Shown here one piece after another: positions 62,568 through 64,000 of a stretch of 64,000 nucleotides of DNA. The translations under genes and the position numbers were made by a program. A model generated the notes under the pieces. It ran no database searches. It was not told where the DNA came from and saw nothing but the letters and a program-made list of their open reading frames with translations. Every line of letters starts with the position of its first letter. Within the stretch, counting starts at the first letter, position 1. Source of the stretch: CAYRYU01 sp964428355 (GTDB lineage Bacteria > Muiribacteriota > Ozemobacteria > Ozemobacterales > Ozemobacteraceae); the NCBI GenBank assembly GCA_964428355.1, contig CAYRYU010000019.1:1-64000 (forward strand). The letters run 5' to 3'.

Positions 62568-63596
62568 CTAGTTCAGCTGGAACTGCATCGTGATCCGAAC
62601 CCAGGTCTCACGAGGCTCACCGGCCACCAGGACGGGGGTGAAGACCCACCGCCGGAGACTCTGGGAAGCCAGGACCGCCAACTTCGGATCGATCGTCGAG
62701 GAGAGGGTGAGAACGTCACCCACGGTCCCCGCCTCCTGGATCAGGACGCGGTAGACCGCCTGGCCGCTGATCCCCTTCCTGCGTGCCCACTCCGGATACT
62801 CGGGCAGGACCTTCGAAAGGATTTTGGGCGCTTCGAATCTCTCGAGACCTCCCCCAAGTGATTCGATGCCTTCGATCTGGATTTCCCCCCCCCCGGGTTC
62901 GGCGGTGGAATCAGGATTTCCAGAGGGCGGGAGGGATTCGTTTCCCGATCCTTTCGCAATGGGCGAAACATCGTCCAGGGCGGGGAGATCCGGGGCCGCA
63001 GGTTCTCCCATGTCGTCCCCGGCGGGCGGTTGGGATAATGTCGAGGAAGGGGCTTCCCCCGCCAGGAAAGGGCTCGCCGCATCGAAGGCCGGTTGATGCA
63101 GATACGGCCGGTTTTCGGAGCTGGGTTTCCCATCAGTGAGAACCGGAACCGGTTCGCGTGGTTCGGCAACGGGGGGCTGTAGGTTTGAAGCCCTTTCCCT
63201 CTTTCCAACCTCGCGGTTTTTCTGGGGGTTGCGCGACGGATTGGTCACGCGGCGCTGGAAGTGTTTCCCTCTTCCCGCGGGTTTTCCGTTCCCCTTCTCG
63301 TTTCCCCTGGAAACCTGGCGGGCTTCCCCGGACCGCTCGGTCGAACCGGGCGAAGGCCGGACCACTTTCCCGGACCCCGCCACGGGCTGCAGATTCGGTC
63401 CGATCAACCGGACCTGATGGACCTGGGGAACGACCAGGAGGCTCGCGCCACGGACCGCGAACCACGCGGTCAAAAACAGAAGAAATGCCGCATGGACGAG
63501 GATCGAAACCTTGAACTCCTCGGTTCCATCTCCGTCCGGGTCGAGGGCCCGGACAGTCTCAAGGTTTTTCCTGAGCCGGTCGCGTGGAGAGCCCAA
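62568..63596 (-). CDS. tonB: TonB-like energy transducer
   Basis: The 342-residue protein has one N-terminal helix (VSILVHAAFLLFLTAWFAV, about 29-47), a long Pro/Arg/Gly/Ser-rich periplasmic linker (about 60-255), and a TonB C-terminal domain: LPEYPEWARRKGISGQAV, then VLIQEAGTVGDV and LRRWVFTPVLVAG. It transmits the proton-motive force from ExbB/ExbD to outer-membrane receptors. The start is TTG 63596, supported by GGGAGGAG six bases upstream; it overlaps exbD by 38 bp. No TonB-dependent receptor is in the window. Confidence 0.88.
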   Translation of the reverse strand: MGSPRDRLRKNLETVRALDPDGDGTEEFKVSILVHAAFLLFLTAWFAVRGASLLVVPQVHQVRLIGPNLQPVAGSGKVVRPSPGSTERSGEARQVSRGNEKGNGKPAGRGKHFQRRVTNPSRNPQKNREVGKRERASNLQPPVAEPREPVPVLTDGKPSSENRPYLHQPAFDAASPFLAGEAPSSTLSQPPAGDDMGEPAAPDLPALDDVSPIAKGSGNESLPPSGNPDSTAEPGGGEIQIEGIESLGGGLERFEAPKILSKVLPEYPEWARRKGISGQAVYRVLIQEAGTVGDVLTLSSTIDPKLAVLASQSLRRWVFTPVLVAGEPRETWVRITMQFQLN

Positions 63597-63978
63597 TGTT
63601 CGCTCCTCCCGAAGATCTGATCACGTCCAGAAGTCCGACGATGATGCCGTAATTCGCTTCCTTGTCCGCTTCGACGAGAATCCCGCGGTTCCTGTCCTCC
63701 GCGAGCCAGTCGGTCACCTTCCCCGCAACAGAGCCGAGGTCCAATGTCTCACCGGCGGCGAAGATCTGCCCGTCCCGGGTGACCTGGAAGGCCAGGGTCT
63801 CACCTTCGATAACCGCCGAGGACGATGCTTTCGGAAGGTCCAGGGGAAGTTTCCGGGTTTCCTTCGCGAAGGAGCTGGTGATCATGAAGAAGAAGACCAG
63901 AAGCAGGATCACGTCGATCAGGTTCGTGACCATGATCTGGGGCTTTTCCCGGGGTCTGTCAGGCAGCAGCCTTTTCAC
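63559..63978 (-). CDS. exbD: ExbD/TolR-family biopolymer transport protein
   Basis: The 139-residue protein has one N-terminal helix with the functional aspartate in NLIDVILLLVFFFMITS (proton-channel Asp near residue 22), then a periplasmic domain of the ExbD/TolR type ending in VEADKEANYGIIVGLLDVIRS. It works with an ExbB/MotA-type channel, whose gene probably lies just beyond the right edge: the last bases of the window can be read as a C-terminus ending in a TGA that overlaps GTG 63978. GGGAGGGCG precedes the GTG start. It overlaps tonB. Confidence 0.9.
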   Translation of the reverse strand: MKRLLPDRPREKPQIMVTNLIDVILLLVFFFMITSSFAKETRKLPLDLPKASSSAVIEGETLAFQVTRDGQIFAAGETLDLGSVAGKVTDWLAEDRNRGILVEADKEANYGIIVGLLDVIRSSGGANIGLSTRPAQEKP

Positions 63979-64000
63979 GGACGCCCTCCCTGACCGATGA

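Overview
The window is a 64 kb, GC-rich scaffold piece of a Gram-negative (diderm) bacterium, almost certainly from a metagenome assembly. Three runs of exactly 100 N are present, and one of them (22470-22569) is flanked by the same 55 bases on both sides, so it is an unmerged contig overlap and not missing DNA. The diderm call rests on a near-complete set of lipid A, Kdo and LPS-transport genes (waaA, two lpxL-type acyltransferases, two lpxB paralogues, msbA, lpxI, kdsC, lptC-lptA-lptB) plus tonB-exbD. Genes better known from Firmicutes sit beside them: a ricT (PSP1) gene and a DUF2953-ytfJ pair. This mixture suggests a deep-branching uncultured lineage. A Riflebacteria-like or similar candidate phylum would fit, but that is only a guess from gene content.

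Layout. 1-463: the N-terminal half of a Cas6-like RAMP protein runs off the left edge. 773-5241: membrane glycosyltransferase (broken by a gap), CysQ/IMPase-family phosphatase, IlvE, a VOC protein, a short TauE/SafE protein. 5261-18305 (minus): one long, tightly packed envelope block, transcribed wecA-like, holB, ricT, lpxI, Gfo/Idh oxidoreductase, ICMT-like, lpxB, msbA, DUF374 acyltransferase, second lpxB-like, lpxL-like, waaA. 18533-20061: ECF sigma factor and an anti-sigma factor fused to a FecR-like domain. 20660-26317 (plus): kdsC, acyltransferase, lptC, lptA, lptB, DUF3084. 26390-31390 (plus): MBL hydrolase, lipid kinase, DUF2953 and YtfJ proteins, and a cyclic-nucleotide-binding/CpaE-like ATPase fusion ending at a strong terminator.

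From about 31.4 kb the content becomes accessory: a 3.6 kb secreted tectonin-type gene broken by one in-frame stop and two frameshifts, several secreted proteins of unknown function, a 1379-residue HEAT-repeat/Ig-like/VWA membrane protein, a hemopexin-repeat protein, and at 48.9-50.2 kb a small decayed mobile element (tRNA-Leu relic, mazEF-like toxin-antitoxin pair, truncated serine recombinase, intact tRNA-Leu). Beyond it lie a large ICMT-like membrane protein, two adjacent large lipoproteins, a group of small soluble enzymes (PPOX, DsrE-like, alpha/beta-hydrolase, DUF364), TfoX, and a tonB-exbD pair at the right edge.

How the genes work together. The minus block and the kdsC-lpt block together encode late lipid A assembly (LpxI, LpxB, WaaA, LpxL), flipping (MsbA) and export to the outer membrane (LptB/C/A). 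A recurring oddity is long Pro/Ser/Gly-rich tails or insertions on otherwise ordinary proteins (LptC, LptA, LptB, RicT, DUF2953, HEAT/VWA, TonB). Many start sites were set from Shine-Dalgarno position; several are GTG or TTG.
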